The translations under genes were made by a program, and so were the position numbers. The notes beneath the pieces were generated by a model. The model did no database searches and was not told where the DNA came from. It saw only the letters and a program-made list of their open reading frames with translations. Shown in pieces: positions 13,485-15,399 of a stretch of 15,399 nucleotides of DNA; within the stretch, counting starts at the first letter, position 1; every line of letters begins with the position of its first letter. Source of the DNA: Thermodesulfobacteriota bacterium. GTDB lineage: Bacteria > Desulfobacterota > BSN033 > UBA1163. The DNA is taken from NCBI GenBank assembly GCA_030024065.1, contig JASEIE010000044.1, positions 1 to 15,399 of the forward strand. Reading direction: 5' to 3'.

Positions 13485-13844
13485 ATGAAGACCGTCGCTG
13501 CTTTTTTTATTGCTTTTCTGTGTTTTTTTGGCAGTCCAGCAAGCTATGCGCAGCCCCAGGTGAATATTGGAGTCTCCATGGGAGAGGAGGGTTTAAGGAG
13601 TTTCTATTTTTCAATCCAGGAGTATTTCAGGGTGCCCGAGAAGGAGGTCGTTATCATCAGGGAGAGAAGGATACCTGATGAAGAGATCCCTGTCATCCTC
13701 TTTATTGCACAGAGGGCACGTGTGGCCCCTGCAGCCATCGTCGACCTAAGGCTGGGTGGCAAGTCTTGGATGGATATCACGCTCCGATTTGGTCTGAGCC
13801 CTGAGATATACTACGTGCCGGGAAAAGGCAAAGGGGAAAGTTGA
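13485..13844 (+). CDS. Small secreted protein of an unnamed family
   Basis: The 119-residue protein has a signal peptide (MKTVAAFFIAFLCFFGSPAS, cleavage probably after YAQ at 23), leaving a mature domain of about 96 residues. That domain has FSIQEYFRVPEKEVVIIRER (42-61), RRIPDEEIPVILFIAQRARV, PAAIVDLRLGGKSWMDITLR (82-101) and a C-terminal FGLSPEIYYVP. I have the impression of a recurrent family in proteobacteria with the same D/E-E-x-PV...ARxARV...VVDLRLxGxSW pattern, but I know no name or function. AAAGGAG precedes the ATG at 13485; an in-frame ATG at 13458 would spoil the signal peptide. It is divergent from the E1 operon. The next gene is 129 bp downstream. Confidence 0.75.
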   Translation: MKTVAAFFIAFLCFFGSPASYAQPQVNIGVSMGEEGLRSFYFSIQEYFRVPEKEVVIIRERRIPDEEIPVILFIAQRARVAPAAIVDLRLGGKSWMDITLRFGLSPEIYYVPGKGKGES

Positions 13845-13973
13845 TGGCCACAAGGGACACAAAAAGAAACGATTCTATATTTTATCAGGAGAGATGGAAT
13901 AAAAGGGATCTAGACTTCAAGGAATCCAGAGCCAAAAAGCATTGAAACGATTTTTTTAAAAAGGGGGTGTGGT

Positions 13974-14321
13974 ATGCCAATTAAAAATATTCCCCAGGAG
14001 GGTAGGAGATTCGAGATTCAAGCCTATAAAAGGCCAAAGGATTTGAAGGAATTGAGAAAAACCCATGTCCCTTTCTCCGGATCGCCACTCAAACATCCCT
14101 ATGAGCCTAAAAAGGTCATCTTGGTGCCAGATCCTTACAGAAGCAACCCTTCTTATTATGAGTTCAATAGTGGCGATATTTCTTTTCTGGAAGAGCTACC
14201 GAATATTGTGGACCTGGACGGGGAAATCGTTAAGATGGTAAGAATTTGGGTCAAAAAAATGAGTGTGGGAATGCTCTGTACCCCCTTTTTTATTGAGGAA
14301 ACCCAAAGAGTAACAGAATGA
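13974..14321 (+). CDS. Small conserved protein, function unknown (deltaproteobacterial type)
   Basis: The 115-residue protein lacks a signal peptide or membrane helix. Notable blocks are FEIQAYKRPKDLKELRKTHV (18-37), PFSGSPLKHPYEPKKVILVP, DPYRSNPSYYEFNSGDISFL and a VKMVRIWVKKMSVG block followed by a CTPFFIEE-like end. I recall short deltaproteobacterial proteins with the THVPFSGSPxKHPYDPxKVILVxDPY pattern, some of them carrying the name inorganic pyrophosphatase Ppa. I cannot confirm that name, and the DxDPxD pyrophosphatase motif is not present. AGGGGGTG precedes the ATG. Confidence 0.7.
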   Translation: MPIKNIPQEGRRFEIQAYKRPKDLKELRKTHVPFSGSPLKHPYEPKKVILVPDPYRSNPSYYEFNSGDISFLEELPNIVDLDGEIVKMVRIWVKKMSVGMLCTPFFIEETQRVTE

Positions 14322-14340
14322 AACAGCCCTCTCCTTTTTA

Positions 14341-14366
14341 TTGGGGACACTTCCCATTTTAATTGG
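14341..14366. repeat. Copy of a GGGGACACTTCCC-type repeat
   Basis: GGGGACACTTCCCATTTTAA starts at 14343 and resembles 10041-10060. Sequences of this type are, to my knowledge, common around RAYT-type transposase relics. Only a single arm is visible here. Confidence 0.35.
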
Positions 14367-14398
14367 CCTGAAACAAGAAGGGGAGAAAAGGTTGGACC

Positions 14399-14917
14399 AT
14401 GAAAAATCTATTACTGGAAAATGTCGAGTATAAGATTGAGCAGACAAGTTTCGGGGTGTGGCGACGGTTTGCCTATCCCAACGGCGCCTATTTTGCGGAG
14501 TTTAAATCCTACGCCACTTTCTTGGGGCTGCCCCTCCTGCATTATACCCGCGGAAAATGCCCTGAGACAGGCAGGCGGATCATCGCCAAAGGAATCGTCG
14601 CTGTGGGAAGGCTTGCAGCAGGGATTCTGGCCGTCGGGCAAGCTTCGTTCGGGGTCATTGCCATCGGCCAGCTTGGGCTCGGTCTGCTTCTGGGTTTGGG
14701 GCAGGGAGCCACCGGGCTTTATGCCATCGGTCAAGTTGCAATAGGTTTGATGTTTGGTCTCGGTCAGTTTGCCACAGGCGAGATCGCCATCGGACAGGTT
14801 GCTTTCGGCAAGTATGTATTGGCCCAGTTAGGTTTTGGTGAATATGTCTGGAGTACAAAACGGGCAGATCCAGAGGCAGTGAAATTTTTCAAATCGCTAT
14901 TAGCCAAATTTATTTAA
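14399..14917 (+). CDS. Decapeptide-repeat (G-x-x-A-I-G-Q) protein, function unknown
   Basis: The 172-residue protein has a non-repetitive N-terminal region (1-60, with FGVWRRFAYPNGAYFAEF), a repeat region at about 63-150 and a short charged C-terminal helix. The repeats follow G-[IVL]-[IVL]-A-[IV]-G-[QR]-x-[AG]-x with glycines near 65, 75, 85, 95, 106, 116, 127, 137 and 147, so the period is 10, or 11 in two units. The regular small/hydrophobic alternation suggests a beta-solenoid or a membrane-associated barrel-like stack rather than classic membrane helices, though it is hydrophobic enough to be membrane bound. I do not recognise a named family. AAAAGG lies upstream of the ATG. The stop is the last sure coding signal on the plus strand in the window. 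Confidence 0.75.
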   Translation: MKNLLLENVEYKIEQTSFGVWRRFAYPNGAYFAEFKSYATFLGLPLLHYTRGKCPETGRRIIAKGIVAVGRLAAGILAVGQASFGVIAIGQLGLGLLLGLGQGATGLYAIGQVAIGLMFGLGQFATGEIAIGQVAFGKYVLAQLGFGEYVWSTKRADPEAVKFFKSLLAKFI

Positions 14918-15301
14918 GAGTAGGGAGTTACACTGAAACGGGGTTGGGTCTATAATGTTTGCATTCGAGTTCGGCTTGTTCATAATCTGGCTTATAGGTG
15001 TGAAGCCAATGCTTCTGTGAACTGCGACCTCTTGAATCCTTTCAATGCCAAGATTATAGACCTGAACCTTTGCACATGACGGATGTCCGCCGCCTCTATC
15101 TGGGAGGATAATAATCAATTCTTTCTTTGAAAGAACGTTTGAAATCAGCGGCGGTATTTACATCGTCCGCCGGAGTGATTGCAGGGCACATCAATACCTT
15201 ATTACTAATGCCTGACCCCACACATTGAATAATTCATCGATGGGATGTGTCAGGATGTCTTTGTTTTTCGTCTTCCCATTTCTTAGTAGGGGCTTCCGAG
15301 G
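14918..15301. other. No complete gene; possible decayed minus-strand coding sequence
   Basis: The plus strand shows only short frames. The minus strand holds pieces in three frames that look weakly protein-like. One (15096-15191) reads MCPAITPADDVNTAADFKRS; the next frame gives KKELIIILPDRGGGHPSCAK and then VQVYNLGIERIQEVAVHRSI, down to a stop at 14900 inside the end of the plus-strand gene. A shift of frame near the AAAGAAAG run (about 15130) would join them. An imperfect hairpin lies at 15211-15254 (CCTGACcccACACAT with ATGTGTCAGG). I cannot name a family. Confidence 0.3.
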
Positions 15302-15399
15302 TTAAATTGTAACAGGTTTAATATCTTTCGCTTCAAGATCTTTTCTGTCCCCATAAACCAGAAACGGAAGTTTTGAGATCTCTATTTCCACAGTTTTTA
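15302..15399 (-). CDS. C-terminal end of a gene entering from the right edge (unknown)
   Basis: On the minus strand 31 codons are open up to the stop at 15302-15304, reading KTVEIEISKLPFLVYGDRKD then LEAKDIKPVTI. The even mix of charged and hydrophobic residues looks coding. Too little is present to recognise a family or to exclude a chance frame. Confidence 0.35.
   Translation of the reverse strand, partial: KTVEIEISKLPFLVYGDRKDLEAKDIKPVTI

Noticed and set aside
13974..14321. True inorganic pyrophosphatase
   Set aside because: The remembered database name is not supported by the sequence: no DxDPxD catalytic motif, and the protein is too short for the classical family.
14399..14917. Multi-pass transporter
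   Set aside because: Hydrophobic stretches are broken every 10 residues by Gly-Gln, unlike 20-residue membrane helices, and no transporter motif is present.

Overview
The window looks like a chromosomal segment of an uncultured, roughly 48% GC Gram-negative bacterium. The best guess is a deltaproteobacterium (Desulfobacterota sensu lato). The reasons are several palindromic REP-like intergenic repeats, a sigma-54-type promoter, NtrB-like and hybrid histidine kinases, and small conserved proteins of a deltaproteobacterial flavour. This placement is inference; there is no rRNA or tRNA to test it.

Left edge (1-750): the 5' end of an IS1634/IS4-like transposase runs off the left edge on the minus strand. 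It is followed by an apparently gene-free stretch, a strong rho-independent terminator, a sigma-70-type promoter and a REP-like palindrome. Signalling block (749-6453, plus strand): a periplasmic oligopeptide-type solute-binding protein lies 27 bp upstream of a membrane histidine kinase with a periplasmic sensor domain. Next come a sigma-54-like promoter with a structured leader, a stand-alone receiver protein, and a PAS-hybrid histidine kinase. No transport permease and no DNA-binding output protein are present.

Middle block (6454-9388, plus): a decayed phospholipase-like N-terminus, a secreted DUF2914-like protein, then a compact group of a small two-helix membrane protein, a Tat-type M19 (membrane dipeptidase-like) hydrolase and a PaaI-type hotdog thioesterase. 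Graveyard (9389-11248): a remnant of a second copy of the small membrane protein, the truncated halves of an MNT nucleotidyltransferase/HEPN toxin-antitoxin pair, a left-handed beta-helix (gamma-carbonic-anhydrase-like) C-terminus joined to the HEPN fragment, a 5'-truncated SWIM zinc-finger gene, and several palindromic repeats. One of these has the 16-bp perfect arms of a RAYT/IS200-type non-autonomous element.

Right block: a minus-strand pair encodes the E1 alpha and beta subunits of a 2-oxoacid/acetoin-type dehydrogenase, without E2 or E3 nearby, behind a near-consensus promoter. Divergent from it are three small plus-strand genes of uncertain function: a secreted 119-aa protein, a 115-aa conserved protein, and a 172-aa protein built from about nine glycine/glutamine-rich decapeptide repeats. 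The last 480 bases hold no convincing complete gene, only minus-strand coding pieces and the C-terminus of a gene entering from the right edge. No CRISPR, tRNA, rRNA or complete mobile element was seen. No single new system can be proved here. The best leads are the solute-binding-protein/kinase pair, the membrane protein/M19/thioesterase cluster with its remnant duplicate, the orphan E1 pair with an altered active-site loop motif, and the decapeptide-repeat protein.
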